Shown here piece by piece: positions 26,027 through 35,520 of a stretch of DNA of 64,000 bases (within the stretch, counting starts at the first letter, position 1; each line of letters opens with the position of its first letter). The stretch is from Yeguia hominis (lineage in GTDB: Bacteria > Bacillota > Clostridia > Oscillospirales > Acutalibacteraceae). The notes under the pieces are model-generated. The model had not been told where the DNA came from, made no database searches, and saw only the letters and a list, made by a program, of their open reading frames with translations. Where the stretch lies: the NCBI RefSeq assembly GCF_014384705.1, contig NZ_JACRSN010000005.1, positions 1 to 64,000 of the forward strand, given 5' to 3'. The translations under genes and the position numbers were made by a program.

Positions 26027-26986
26027 CAAGGAAGATTGTTGGGTGCATCAGCGGCCCAAAGTATAGCTTCACCTGTGAAGTTTTCAATCGATACACCTTT
26101 GAGGCCATACCGACGGCGCAATCCGTTTTCCCGTTTATTCTGTGCCCGTTCCCAGGATATGTATGAGCAAAGTAAGCTTTTGTCCCGAACTGCTCTATCC
26201 GAGAGGACTCGCAAACTTCGACCCGTTGTCCATGATAATCGTTTTAAATAGACTGAAGAATGCCTCTCCAAAATCCTCACGGAGCCATTGTATTGCTGCG
26301 TTGACGGCCTCCCTGTCTTTTCTGGAATAGGGATCGCAATGTAATGCTGTGTTTTCTTTTCCAGCAAAGTCAGGACAACGGCTTCCTTGACGTTGTGTTT
26401 TCCTAGCACTGTATCACCTTCCCAATGATCTGCTTCTGTCCTGGAATCCACAATTTCAGGCCGTTCATCAATGCTTCTTCCATATTCTTTCTTGCGTTTT
26501 ACGGAATTTTTGCGGCACTTTTTCCGCTTTAACGCTTCAGGCAGCTCTAGCGGCCCCAGCGTCAGATTTTCTGCCCAGACTTCATTGTACAACGTCTTGA
26601 TACTGGCTATTTTCTCCAGCGATCATTTCTCCTGACGAACCTAGATAAGGAACCACTCAATGAAGGCATTACGTTTGAGAATGCGATGGAACTTGCGACT
26701 GTTTGCCCTGTGTGCCTGATATACGCTGAACCCACGGCTTGCGGAGTATCCGGGAATGTGTTCTAGGCCGTATACCACGTTTCAGCTCATTGGATACAGT
26801 TGTAGGTGAGCAATGCAGATACTTGGAAATGGTTCGGCTCGAGAATCCGGATTCCTTCATTACCACAATTGCCCCATGATCTTCCATGATTAAGTGTTTT
26901 CCGGGCTTGCGTTCTGCTCCATTTGTAGTATATTTGGTTGGGAGCCATCGTGATTGCTTCCGGTGAATGGTGTTGGGGAACTTCAT
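26026..26986 (-). pseudogene. IS30-family transposase, frame-shifted
   Basis: The N-terminal part (26669-26986) has the IS30 helix-turn-helix region: MEDHGAIVVMKESGFSSRTISKYLHCSPTTVSNELKRG. The C-terminal part (26026-26592) has the first catalytic segment DSRTEADHWEGDTVLG and LLEKKTQHYIAIPI. The two parts are in different frames, about 75 bases apart, and further frame breaks scramble the region where the second Asp and the Glu should be (after NGSVRIL). The element is therefore inactive unless complemented. It forms the left border of the AT-rich sugar island. Confidence 0.85.
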
Positions 26987-27016
26987 TCTACCATATAGGA
27001 AGTCAATATGGTAGAA
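26986..27016. repeat. palindrome at the upstream end of the IS30 gene
   Basis: TTCTACCATAT (26986-26996) and ATATGGTAGAA (27006-27016) pair perfectly around a 9-base loop. The site overlaps the 5' end of the transposase frame and may be an element end or the transposase's operator. Confidence 0.55.
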
Positions 27017-27070
27017 ATTGATGGGTATGTTCTAATAGGAACTATATTCCACTCCTTATCTATGGTTAAT

Positions 27071-28420
27071 TTAATCTTCAGATATGGCAGTATAATCTCT
27101 TTTTTGTATTTTCATATCTTGGAACCAAAGAATAAGAGGAGAATCAGAAAAGAACAGCGCAGAACATTTACTGTGCCCTCCATTTGCAAATAGCTCAAAC
27201 GTATTGCGATCAATAAATACACACATATGATCGGAACAATTTTTTATGGAGCTGGTAAAGGAGCCTTCAAAATGCGGAATAGTGCGTGCACTCTCTCCAG
27301 AACGGTTTAGAAAAATATATCCGTCTGAATCAATTCCAAAGCATAAGAGTTCCCGTCCTTGTATATCTTTCAGAATGGCAACGCTGCCATTCTTTGCACT
27401 AATTTCCAGACAAACGGCATCTGGTAACGCAGCTACTTGCTGATCAGGAAGCGGCTGCGGCTCTGAAAATACTTTCAAAAGATTTGAAACTGGCTGGAAA
27501 GAAAGAAGGAATTCGTTTTCTTTCGTAAGAGAAACCGACACCGGCAAAGACATGACACCGCGATATCCATCTGCCGGAATATTTTTTGCATAGGCCCAAT
27601 TTGACATCCATGCAATGAAGACAGGATGATCTTCCGTGTTTCGGAAAAAGGCGCCGGCATAAGAGTCCGGCCCAAAATCTACCCATTTACTTGTACTTCC
27701 AGGAGTTTCATCAATAAATGTATATCCATTGAAGCTGCCAATAAAATATCGCGTGCGTGATCCGCCGTTTTCAGCTTCCATACCGTGGCTAATAATCAAA
27801 ACCCATTTGAAAGTATCCTCGTATTTAACTCTGCATAATTGTGGGCATTCCCAAAGTCCCACAATATCATCCTCTTTCCGAATAAAACGACCTGTTTCAT
27901 TCCAATGTATAAGGTCTTCGCTTACCAAAAACAGGATCATATTTCCCGTTGAGACCGCAAGTCTCCAAAAGGTTTCATTTGGGCACTGAAAAAGATAGGG
28001 GTCTCGAAAATATTTGTATTGGGGCATAAAAATGACAGGGTTTCCTTCATATGGAGTAAAATTTATCTTATCCAAACTGAATGCAATATGAATCGATTCA
28101 GTTCCCTCGGGATCGTATCCATGATGTGCATAAATAGCCATAATCTGATTTTGGCCATTTTCAGTTTGGATCTCAGCGGCACTACCGGAATAAATACACC
28201 CGTCCGTATCGGGATACAACGCGATGGGAAGATGATTCCAATGAATAAAATCTTTTGTACTTGCATGCCCCCAATGCATGTTGCCAAATTCAGTTGAAAA
28301 CGGCTGATATTGAAAAAACATATGGTACTGGCCATTTAGATACATTAATCCATTCGGATCGTTCATCCACCCCGATTTTGGGCAAAAGTGAAATTTAGGA
28401 TATGCTTTCGCATTTTCCAT
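27071..28420 (-). CDS. glycoside hydrolase family 32 (beta-fructosidase/sucrose-6-phosphate hydrolase type)
   Basis: About 449 residues with a five-bladed propeller and a short C-terminal beta-sandwich. Catalytic motifs: WMNDPNG near residue 13-19 (nucleophile Asp), FRDPYLF (transition-state Asp) and WECPQL (acid/base Glu). No signal peptide, so it is cytoplasmic and should split beta-fructosyl bonds in imported sucrose, its phosphate or fructo-oligosaccharides. GGGGG seven bases before ATG 28420 makes that the start, not the ATG 30 bases upstream. It is divergent from a YesN-type regulator and an ABC importer, which points to a fructoside uptake and cleavage locus. No PTS or fructokinase gene is present, so phosphorylation happens elsewhere. 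Confidence 0.92.
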   Translation of the reverse strand: MENAKAYPKFHFCPKSGWMNDPNGLMYLNGQYHMFFQYQPFSTEFGNMHWGHASTKDFIHWNHLPIALYPDTDGCIYSGSAAEIQTENGQNQIMAIYAHHGYDPEGTESIHIAFSLDKINFTPYEGNPVIFMPQYKYFRDPYLFQCPNETFWRLAVSTGNMILFLVSEDLIHWNETGRFIRKEDDIVGLWECPQLCRVKYEDTFKWVLIISHGMEAENGGSRTRYFIGSFNGYTFIDETPGSTSKWVDFGPDSYAGAFFRNTEDHPVFIAWMSNWAYAKNIPADGYRGVMSLPVSVSLTKENEFLLSFQPVSNLLKVFSEPQPLPDQQVAALPDAVCLEISAKNGSVAILKDIQGRELLCFGIDSDGYIFLNRSGESARTIPHFEGSFTSSIKNCSDHMCVFIDRNTFELFANGGHSKCSALFFSDSPLILWFQDMKIQKRDYTAISED

Positions 28421-28457
28421 AATTATTCCCCCATTGTTAAATGTAGTCATGTGGATA

Positions 28458-28487
28458 TTGACATTGTTTAGAAATCGATGTTATTAT
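28458..28487 (+). promoter_or_regulatory. sigma-A promoter of the island response regulator
   Basis: TTGACA (28458-28463) and TATTAT (28482-28487) are 18 bases apart, giving a leader of about 85 bases before ATG 28579. The same 150-base gap must also carry the divergent GH32 promoter. Confidence 0.65.
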
Positions 28488-28578
28488 ATCTATAATCCTA
28501 TTATGGATACAATAACTTTTTTTCCTTTTAATATTAATATTTTTACTTTAACATTTGGATTTAAGGGGAAATGTTGGG

Positions 28579-30126
28579 ATGGAACGTTTTTCTGCGGTTT
28601 TTGTTGATGATGAGCCCTTAACGTTGGAATTGCTTTATTATCGCATTGACTGGGAGCTGTTAAATGTGGAGATTGTTGGAAAATTTACAAATGTTTTGGA
28701 GGCAATTGATGCAATTAAAAGCTTAAAACCAGATATCGTGATCTCTGATATCAATATGCCTTATTTAAATGGATTGGATTTTGGAGAAATAATCCTTGAT
28801 ATCTATCCACAGGTTAAGTTGATTATGTTAACCGGATATGAAAATTTTAGTTATGTTCGAAAAAGTCTCCAAATTGGTGTGTCAGACTATCTTTTAAAGC
28901 CAATCTGTGCAGAGGAAATCTTTGTTTCCGTTCAGAAAATTTGTGGGAAGATCCGCGAAGAACGGAAAGAGGAGAGTTATGATGCTATTCTGACACAATA
29001 TGCAAATGAATCTATATGGCAAAGAATTCTTTTATATGAAACTGCCCCGGAGGAAATTTATTCTTCTATTGATTCTCGAATGGTTTCCGCTCAAAACTAT
29101 TCTATTCTTTTGGTTGAAATTCAGGATTGTGAGTTTTCCAACCAAGAAAAGTTTCTTGTGACAAGAGAAGTTATGCAATTTATGTATAAATTTTGGAGAG
29201 ATATCTTTTTTCAGCCGGCTTTCTGCCGTCTTTTGGAGGTGGCCGTTGTGTTGGGAGGAGCAACAGATCTTTTTATTAATGCCCCGATTTTACTTGAAAA
29301 ACTTCGTGAGACTCTCCCTTATAATTTTGCGTTGACCTTTTCAGAAAATCCGGTTTCTCTGGATGTTTTGCCAGAAGAGTACGCTTTATTACAAAAGATT
29401 TTACTTTATAAATTTTTAATAGGATACAACCATATTATCTTAAGAAAAGACATTCACGAAAAAAGTAATGACAATGTTGTCAATGAAAAATATTATATAA
29501 GACAAATTTCGTCGGCATTGCAGGCACGTCTTGTCGATCAGGCACGTCATTTGTCTAAAGAATATCTTGATGCGTATAAAAGAACTTTTTGCCGTTTAGA
29601 CGATATCCGGTATTGTGCAGCTAATATTATTTGGATCATAGCCCGCACTTTTGATTCCGACGATGAGGTTTCTTTTTATTGCAATTTACCGGCAATTTGG
29701 GATATCTTTGTAAAATGCGATACGCTATTTTCTTTAGAGTCCTTCCTTTGGCAGTGTTTTCATATGATTACTTCACAGCAGGCAGAGCAAAATACGGATT
29801 TGATTTCAGAGAAAATCAAATCGATTATCCATGAAAAATATAAAGATTATGAGTTTTCCCTCAATTCTATTGCAGAAGTGCTTTGCCGGAACCCCAGTTA
29901 CATTAGCCGTATTTTTAAGCAGCAAACCGGTGAAAATATTACGTCTTATATTATGCGGATCCGCATGGAGAACGCAAAAAAGCTTTTAAGTGAAACGTCT
30001 CTCAAAATCGGCGAGATTGCAGAAAATATTGGAGTGATTGATGCGAACTATTTTAGCATTTGTTTTCGTAAATATGAAGGTTGTTCGCCAAGTGAATATC
30101 GCTTAAAAATGTTAAATGGTAAATAA
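28579..30126 (+). CDS. YesN-type response regulator with AraC DNA-binding domain
   Basis: About 515 residues. The receiver domain (1-125) has FVDDEP and the phospho-acceptor Asp57 in IVISDINMPYLNG. The C-terminal 100 residues carry two AraC helix-turn-helices (FSLNSIAEVLCRNPSYISRIFKQQTG and LKIGEIAENIGVIDANYFSICFRKYEG, then CSPSEYR). The frame extends to a TTG at 28555, but AAGGGGA fits ATG 28579. It is the first gene of the plus-strand island operon. The partner kinase is encoded at the far end (33379-35166), an unusual split of the pair around the transporter genes. The codons are AT-rich compared with the backbone genes. Confidence 0.92.
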   Translation: MERFSAVFVDDEPLTLELLYYRIDWELLNVEIVGKFTNVLEAIDAIKSLKPDIVISDINMPYLNGLDFGEIILDIYPQVKLIMLTGYENFSYVRKSLQIGVSDYLLKPICAEEIFVSVQKICGKIREERKEESYDAILTQYANESIWQRILLYETAPEEIYSSIDSRMVSAQNYSILLVEIQDCEFSNQEKFLVTREVMQFMYKFWRDIFFQPAFCRLLEVAVVLGGATDLFINAPILLEKLRETLPYNFALTFSENPVSLDVLPEEYALLQKILLYKFLIGYNHIILRKDIHEKSNDNVVNEKYYIRQISSALQARLVDQARHLSKEYLDAYKRTFCRLDDIRYCAANIIWIIARTFDSDDEVSFYCNLPAIWDIFVKCDTLFSLESFLWQCFHMITSQQAEQNTDLISEKIKSIIHEKYKDYEFSLNSIAEVLCRNPSYISRIFKQQTGENITSYIMRIRMENAKKLLSETSLKIGEIAENIGVIDANYFSICFRKYEGCSPSEYRLKMLNGK

Positions 30127-30154
30127 TATAATATAAAAAATGCAAAAAATTATA

Positions 30155-30207
30155 TTGTCTGACAAGTATAAAGGTATATACTTTTTTCAGTAAAGACATT
30201 ATGTCTT
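30155..30207 (+). promoter_or_regulatory. promoter with two palindromes upstream of the sugar-binding protein gene
   Basis: TTGTCT (30155-30160) and TATACT (30177-30182) are 16 bases apart. The inverted repeat AAGTATA/TATACTT (30164-30170, 30177-30183) overlaps the -10, and a second perfect palindrome AAGACAT-t-ATGTCTT (30193-30207) lies just downstream. They are candidate operator sites, for the YesN-type regulator or a repressor (inference). Confidence 0.5.
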
Positions 30208-30239
30208 AAAAATACTTTTATATTTGGAGGGTTTTTCTG

Positions 30240-31571
30240 ATGAAAAGAATCAAAATTCTATGCCTTTTTTTAGTTCTTTGCTTTATGGCGAATTTTGCCG
30301 CCTGCACCTCTGCATCGCAAAGCGTATCCTCTTCTTCAGAAAGTCAACAGGAGAGTACACCCCAAGAAGACGGTACTGATTCACAGAAGGCGGCAGAGGT
30401 TACGGTCTGGCATGTTTGGGGAAGCGGAGAGCAGGCGGCTGCTTTTGAAGAAGCATTGAAGATATTTGAGGATAAATATCCTAATATCAAAATTGAAGCA
30501 ACTGCGTTTGAGCCAGATGCATTTCAAGTGCAGGGATTGAAAACTGCCGTTGCCGCAAATGATTTTGCGGATGTTACCCATGCGTGGATTGGGTCACAGT
30601 CACAACCATTTGTAGAATCAGGAAAACTGATGTGCCTTGACGAATATTTGACCGATGATGTTATGGCCCAGCTTCTTCCGGGCGCCTTGGATGGCTTTAC
30701 ATATAATGATAAGGTCTATGGCATCCCTTATGTTGCCTATACGGCGATAATGCTTTACAATCAAAAACTTTTTGATCAATACGACCTTGCAATTCCAGAA
30801 ACTTATGATGATCTGGTTTCTGTTTGCCAGACGTTCCTCGATAACGATATTACGCCGTTGTGTCTTGGTGGCAAGGAACTCTGGACTACGATGATCTATT
30901 ATGACATCATGGCTATTCGTTATATGGGGTTGGATTCTGCAAAAACGGCGCTTTCTGGAGGAGCGTTTGAACGCGATGCTTGGCTTGCATGCACTAAAAA
31001 ATTCTCGGAACTGGTTGAAATAGGCGCGTTTGGAGAAAACGCTGCCACATTGGGACGTTATGAGGTGGAACAGGAGTTTAAAATGGGAAAAATCCCTATG
31101 TTGGCAGAAGGGTCATGGGTCCTTTCAGACGTATATACGCCTGATGATTCTGTTGTCAAGGAATCTATGGTTCTAGCGCCGTTTCCGATTATGAGTGACG
31201 GGAAAGGAAAAGCAACCGAAACACTGGGAATGGTTAATGACGGTTGGGTTATGAATGCTTCTGCGGCCCATCCTGATGAAGCTTTTATTGTAATGACGGA
31301 GTTAATGCATACAATGTCGGATATTAACTATTCCACGGGAATCAATGCCCCGGCTTGGGTTGTATCCGAAGATGTTGATACAAGCAACGTCAGCCCTGCA
31401 ATTAGTGAAGTAAAGTCTATTTTGGAAAACAGTTCTAATTCTATGCCGCTTTGGGACGGATTTTTAAGTGCAGATAGAACTACATCCCATAAAAACGCAC
31501 TCCAGGCATTGGTTTCGAAAACGATGACACCTGAAGAATTTGTGGACGATATGGAGGCCTTTTTGAAATAA
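30240..31571 (+). CDS. extracellular sugar-binding lipoprotein of an ABC transporter
   Basis: A 443-residue family-1 solute-binding protein. The signal peptide ends FAAC (Cys22), followed by a Ser/Gln-rich linker, so it is a membrane-anchored lipoprotein outside the cell. VTVWHVWGSGEQ begins the mature fold, and YTAIMLYNQKLFDQYDL is the conserved hinge/ligand segment. A good GGAGGG site precedes ATG 30240. It is followed by a strong hairpin and then two permease genes. With the GH32 enzyme beside it, sucrose or fructo-oligosaccharides are the likely ligands (inference). Confidence 0.92.
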   Translation: MKRIKILCLFLVLCFMANFAACTSASQSVSSSSESQQESTPQEDGTDSQKAAEVTVWHVWGSGEQAAAFEEALKIFEDKYPNIKIEATAFEPDAFQVQGLKTAVAANDFADVTHAWIGSQSQPFVESGKLMCLDEYLTDDVMAQLLPGALDGFTYNDKVYGIPYVAYTAIMLYNQKLFDQYDLAIPETYDDLVSVCQTFLDNDITPLCLGGKELWTTMIYYDIMAIRYMGLDSAKTALSGGAFERDAWLACTKKFSELVEIGAFGENAATLGRYEVEQEFKMGKIPMLAEGSWVLSDVYTPDDSVVKESMVLAPFPIMSDGKGKATETLGMVNDGWVMNASAAHPDEAFIVMTELMHTMSDINYSTGINAPAWVVSEDVDTSNVSPAISEVKSILENSSNSMPLWDGFLSADRTTSHKNALQALVSKTMTPEEFVDDMEAFLK

Positions 31572-31595
31572 GGCTCGTATATTATCACTTGTGAT

Positions 31596-31628
31596 ATGGA
31601 GCCGGACAGAATTTTCTTCCGGCTCCAT
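31596..31628 (+). promoter_or_regulatory. intercistronic hairpin between binding protein and permease
   Basis: ATGGAGCCGG (31596-31605) pairs perfectly with CCGGCTCCAT (31619-31628). There is no T-run, so it is better seen as an mRNA-stabilising or partial read-through element that keeps binding-protein levels above permease levels, as known for maltose-type operons. It also shows that the upstream ATG at 31596 is not the permease start. Confidence 0.7.
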
Positions 31629-31661
31629 GGCTTCATATGTATCGATAAAGGAATGAACTAT

Positions 31662-32546
31662 ATGAAAAAAATTATGAGCGATAAACTGGCGATTTTGCTG
31701 TTTGTTGGTCCCACTTTTATCCTTTTTACTGCTTTCGCTGTTTATCCAGTATTTGCATCTGTAGGATACAGTTTCTTGGAGTGGGACGGCATGAATGCTT
31801 CTACATGGGTTGGTTTGCAAAACTATTTTGAGTTGTTTCAGACAGGTCGCTTTATGCAGTCTCTCTGGAATTCTCTCGCCCTTGTGATGATGTCTATTTT
31901 AATTCAGTTACCGATTGCACTTGTGTTAGCACTGATTTTGAATCATGGCATGAAGGGAGAAGGTGTTTATAGGTCGATCTATTTTGTACCCGTTCTCTTA
32001 TCTTCTGTTGTAATTGCAACCCTTTGGAGTAAAATTTATCATCCGGATTATGGTTTGCTGAATATTTTTCTGCGTTGGATAGGCCTTCAAGCGTGGACAC
32101 GCCAATGGCTGTCCGACCCCAAAATTGCGCTTTGTGCCGCTTTGATTCCCATTGTCTGGCAATTTATTGGATATCATATGCTTTTGATGTACTCGGCATG
32201 TAAATCAATATCTCCGGACATTTATGAAGCTGCTAAAATTGACGGTGCGACGTCGTTTGATACCGATTTTTATATTGTCATTCCTTCGATTGTACCAATG
32301 CTGAAAGTATGTTTAACGTTTGCTGCGGTTGGTTCTTTAAAAATTTTTGACCTGATTTATATTCTGACAAATGGAGGCCCTGCCGGTGCAACCGAAGTGC
32401 TGAGCACCCTGATGTATACCTCTCTTTTCGGGAGGAACCGTTATGGATTGGGAAGCGCAATCGCAATTATCATTATCATCATGTGCATGCTTTTCACCTT
32501 TATATTTCAAAGGGTTTTTAAACCCATTGAAAAGTCTTTGGATTAG
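31662..32546 (+). CDS. sugar ABC transporter permease, MalF/UgpA type
   Basis: About 294 residues with six predicted membrane helices and the EAA-loop segment EAAKIDGATSFDTDFYIVIPSIVPMLKV. The reading frame is open back to 31596, but that ATG lies in a hairpin; AAAGGA nine bases before ATG 31662 gives MKKIMSDKLAILLFVGPTFILF, a normal permease start. An in-frame ATG at 31653 is less well placed. It is the first permease of the island's importer; the second follows after 12 bases. No ATPase is encoded nearby. Confidence 0.9.
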   Translation: MKKIMSDKLAILLFVGPTFILFTAFAVYPVFASVGYSFLEWDGMNASTWVGLQNYFELFQTGRFMQSLWNSLALVMMSILIQLPIALVLALILNHGMKGEGVYRSIYFVPVLLSSVVIATLWSKIYHPDYGLLNIFLRWIGLQAWTRQWLSDPKIALCAALIPIVWQFIGYHMLLMYSACKSISPDIYEAAKIDGATSFDTDFYIVIPSIVPMLKVCLTFAAVGSLKIFDLIYILTNGGPAGATEVLSTLMYTSLFGRNRYGLGSAIAIIIIIMCMLFTFIFQRVFKPIEKSLD

Positions 32547-32558
32547 GAGGAACGTGTT

Positions 32559-33401
32559 TTGAGACCACAGCTCATTGGCAAGAAAATATTAGCAATTGGG
32601 TTACATATTATCTTTATTTTTGTCGCGTTGATTCAGGTATATCCTTTGATCTGGCTTGCTTTTTTTTCACTTAAAGATAATGCACAGATTTTCGGTGGAA
32701 ACGTTGCGGGATTTCCACAACCTGTCATTTGGGGAAACTATAATTATGTTGCGACAAAAGGCAATGTGGGAATATACTTTTTAAACAGTTTGATTGTTAC
32801 AATTGCAACGTTGGCATTATCCTCTTTGCTGATTGCAATGAGTGCATATGGGTTGGTTCGTATGCGGTGGAAATTGCAGAATGCAGTTTACTTTTATCTT
32901 TTATTGGGATTAATGATCCCTATTCATGCCGTGTTGCTCCCGCTTTTCATTGTCCTGCAGAACTTATCTATGATTAATACGTACTGGGCATTAGTAATTC
33001 CATATACCGTTTTTGCAATCCCATTTGGAATCAGTGTCATGCGCAGTACTTTATTGGGTATTCCGAAGGAAATTGAGGAATCCGCTTGCATTGATGGCTG
33101 TAATGCCTATCGAATGTTTTTTCGCATTGTTTTCCCATTGTTGCGGGGAAGTCTTGTAACGATTTCCATCTTTACTTTCCTCTCTTGCTGGAATGAATTA
33201 ATGTTAGCAATTACCTATTTAAACAAGCAGAATCTGAAAACATTGACAGCCGGTGTAATGTCTCTTTGCGGGCAATTTTCTACTGATTGGGGAATTATCG
33301 GTGCGGGGTTATTTATTACGGTCCTCCCGGTGTTAATATTCTATTGTTTGATCGGAAAAAAAATTCAAGGGAGCTTGCTTGCTGGTGCAATTAAAGGTTA
33401 A
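32559..33401 (+). CDS. sugar ABC transporter permease, MalG type
   Basis: A 280-residue, six-helix permease with EAA loop EESACIDGCNAYRMFFRIVFPLLRGSLV and the typical C-terminal end GSLLAGAIKG. The start is TTG 32559, eight bases after AGGAGG; no ATG near the ribosome site is in frame. It completes the island's import channel with the upstream permease. Its last 23 bases overlap the sensor kinase start, so kinase translation is coupled to transporter translation. Confidence 0.9.
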   Translation: MRPQLIGKKILAIGLHIIFIFVALIQVYPLIWLAFFSLKDNAQIFGGNVAGFPQPVIWGNYNYVATKGNVGIYFLNSLIVTIATLALSSLLIAMSAYGLVRMRWKLQNAVYFYLLLGLMIPIHAVLLPLFIVLQNLSMINTYWALVIPYTVFAIPFGISVMRSTLLGIPKEIEESACIDGCNAYRMFFRIVFPLLRGSLVTISIFTFLSCWNELMLAITYLNKQNLKTLTAGVMSLCGQFSTDWGIIGAGLFITVLPVLIFYCLIGKKIQGSLLAGAIKG

Positions 33402-35166
33402 TGGCAATGCCACTGAAAAGAAAACGTCTTATAAATTTACAAAGTTGTTCGTTGTAGTTACAATGATGATTACAGCAGTTTTTTTTTGTTGCTTTTTTAC
33501 AGTCTTAAATCGATATAATAAAGCGGCCGAAAAAGAAAGAGCGTTTTCTGTCTCACAAGTTTTACTATCTCTAGAGACTTCCTTCCTCTCTAACTTTTCC
33601 AGTATTGATGATTGTTCAATGATGATTTTAGGAGATATGCAGGTGCAAAAATTATTGGGAGGTTTCAACTCCTATCCTGATCTTGAAAATATTAGAAATG
33701 TTCACGAAGTAATGCGAAAGTGCATTGACAATATTCCCAATATTTCTGCAGTTTTTATCTACGATTTTCATGACCATGTTTATTCTCAGGGCTCCTCTAC
33801 AGAAGAAAATTTTGTAATTCCCCTCAAAGACCTAAAATGGTACGATAAACTGTCAAAAACAAGTGGTGAGGGAATGATAATTTACGGAAAAATATTAAGC
33901 GGTGGCATGGCTGAAGCAAAGGATATCATTTTTGCAAGAATTATTAACAGCACAGAAACACAAAAACCAGTAGGGGTGTTAGCTATTCGGCTGTCTACCA
34001 ATTTCGAAAAAATGCTTTCGGTGTCATCGCTTTCGGAAAATCTTTCTTTTATACTTTTTGATGACACGAATCAAGTTGTCTACAATAATACAGAGTTAAA
34101 TCAAAATAAGATTTTTGAAATTAGCACTGCGATCGTTGAACCAGATAAAATACTTCCATCCAATATTTATCTCCGTTCGATTGAAAAATTTAATTGGACT
34201 TTCTTATATGTTGATTCTGCTGATATGGCATATGGTACCATTTTCTATTTGCGCAACTTAGCTGTATTTTTTATGGCCGTTTTTTTTGTGTTGTTTGTTG
34301 CATCTATTTGGGTTATCTCAAGGTGGATTACTGTTCCGCTTGGAAGTCTTACTAAATTCATGAATAATATTTCGCAAGAAAAACTCTGTATGATCCATCT
34401 TCCTACTAAAATATTCGAAGTACAGAAATTGGTGGATGGGTATAATTTTATGGTTACTAGAATTTCTGGTCTTATATCTAATATTACTGAGGAGCAAGAA
34501 GCCAAAAGGATGATTGAACTAAATGCATTACAAGAACAAATCAAACCGCATTTTATGTATAATACGTTTGATGCAATTAGTTCTCTGATCTTTTTGGGAC
34601 GTTATCAGGACGCACAGGAAACAATCGAACGGTTAGGAGCCTTCTATCGTCTGAGTTTGAGTAGTGGGAAAACCATCATTACAGTTAATGAAGAGATTCA
34701 GTTGTTAAAAAATTATTTATTTATTCAAAAGATTCGTTATCAGGATATCTTCGAAGCGCAGTTTGAGATTGAGGATGCAGTAAAATCCTTTCAGGTAATT
34801 AAGCTGACGTTGCAACCTATTGTTGAGAATTCTATCTATCATGGAATTAAACCGATGCTGATGTCTAGGAGAGGTGTAATCCGGATCCGAGCATATTTCA
34901 AAAACGACTATGTTGTTTTTGAGGTTTACGATAATGGAATTGGAACTGACATCCAGATAGAGAAATACTTATCAGAAAAAGACCGTATAAAAATAGGAAA
35001 ATCATTTGGTTTGCGCGGCACCTATGCAAGGTTAAAACATTATTATGGCAATAGTTGTTATATGCATTTTACGAGTAGTAAGGAGAAGGGGACAACTGTC
35101 GAAATTGGATTTAAAGCAATTTTGTATTCAGAAGAGGAGAATACAAGTATTTCTACTATAAAATGA
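33379..35166 (+). CDS. YesM-type sensor histidine kinase
   Basis: A 595-residue membrane kinase: first helix at about residues 23-45, an extracellular sensor region to about 290, a second helix near 292-315, HAMP, then the His_kinase segment IKPHFMYNTFDAISSLIF with the phospho-accepting His, and an ATPase domain with IVENSIYHGIKP and DNGIGTD. The start is uncertain: TTG 33379 has AAGGGAG five bases before it, while GTG 33385 is an alternative; no ATG is in frame. It overlaps the permease gene. It probably pairs with the regulator at 28579-30126, with the transporter genes between them. Confidence 0.9.
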   Translation: MLVQLKVNGNATEKKTSYKFTKLFVVVTMMITAVFFCCFFTVLNRYNKAAEKERAFSVSQVLLSLETSFLSNFSSIDDCSMMILGDMQVQKLLGGFNSYPDLENIRNVHEVMRKCIDNIPNISAVFIYDFHDHVYSQGSSTEENFVIPLKDLKWYDKLSKTSGEGMIIYGKILSGGMAEAKDIIFARIINSTETQKPVGVLAIRLSTNFEKMLSVSSLSENLSFILFDDTNQVVYNNTELNQNKIFEISTAIVEPDKILPSNIYLRSIEKFNWTFLYVDSADMAYGTIFYLRNLAVFFMAVFFVLFVASIWVISRWITVPLGSLTKFMNNISQEKLCMIHLPTKIFEVQKLVDGYNFMVTRISGLISNITEEQEAKRMIELNALQEQIKPHFMYNTFDAISSLIFLGRYQDAQETIERLGAFYRLSLSSGKTIITVNEEIQLLKNYLFIQKIRYQDIFEAQFEIEDAVKSFQVIKLTLQPIVENSIYHGIKPMLMSRRGVIRIRAYFKNDYVVFEVYDNGIGTDIQIEKYLSEKDRIKIGKSFGLRGTYARLKHYYGNSCYMHFTSSKEKGTTVEIGFKAILYSEEENTSISTIK

Positions 35167-35408
35167 GTTGTATTTTTGTTGTGGCAAGGAAGGGATAGCT
35201 TTCATGTTAAGAATTAGATGGTAGAGATGACGCATAAAAAAGTCTGTAATTTGGCAAAGGTATAGAAAGGTCATGGGGATTCTGATAAAAGGAATGCTGC
35301 GAAGACATTCAAAGAAGGAGAGGTTTCCAATGCCAGAAGAAAGAATATTGCGAATTTTATATATAGAAGGGCTATATCACGAAGACTTGATTGCTGCATT
35401 CGGGTACT
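35167..35408. other. spacer between the island kinase and IS256
   Basis: No gene is supported. A short frame at 35293-35408 (LRRHSKKERFPMPEERILRILYIEGLYHEDLIAAFG) runs into the IS256 end and might be a fragment of an interrupted IS3 OrfA or host gene, but I cannot match it with certainty. Confidence 0.35.
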
Positions 35409-35465
35409 GTCAAGAATTATGCGCAAAAAGGTTTGCAGACTCCGGCTGAGAGACCGTCCCATACT

Positions 35466-35518
35466 TTGTGTAAACCTCCAATGTGGTGTATAATAGAAGC
35501 ACCACAGTGGAGGTTTTA
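35466..35518 (+). promoter_or_regulatory. transposase promoter embedded in an inverted repeat that hides the ribosome site
   Basis: TTGTGT (35466-35471) and TATAAT (35489-35494) are 17 bases apart; the transcript should start near 35501. AAACCTCCAATGTGGTG (35472-35488) pairs with 35500-35516 (one A/G mismatch), whose GGAGG at 35509-35513 is the ribosome site for ATG 35521. RNA from this promoter lacks the left arm and is translatable; read-through RNA from outside has both arms and should be blocked. This is a fold-back control like that known for IS10 and IS50. Confidence 0.75.
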
Positions 35519-35520
35519 CA

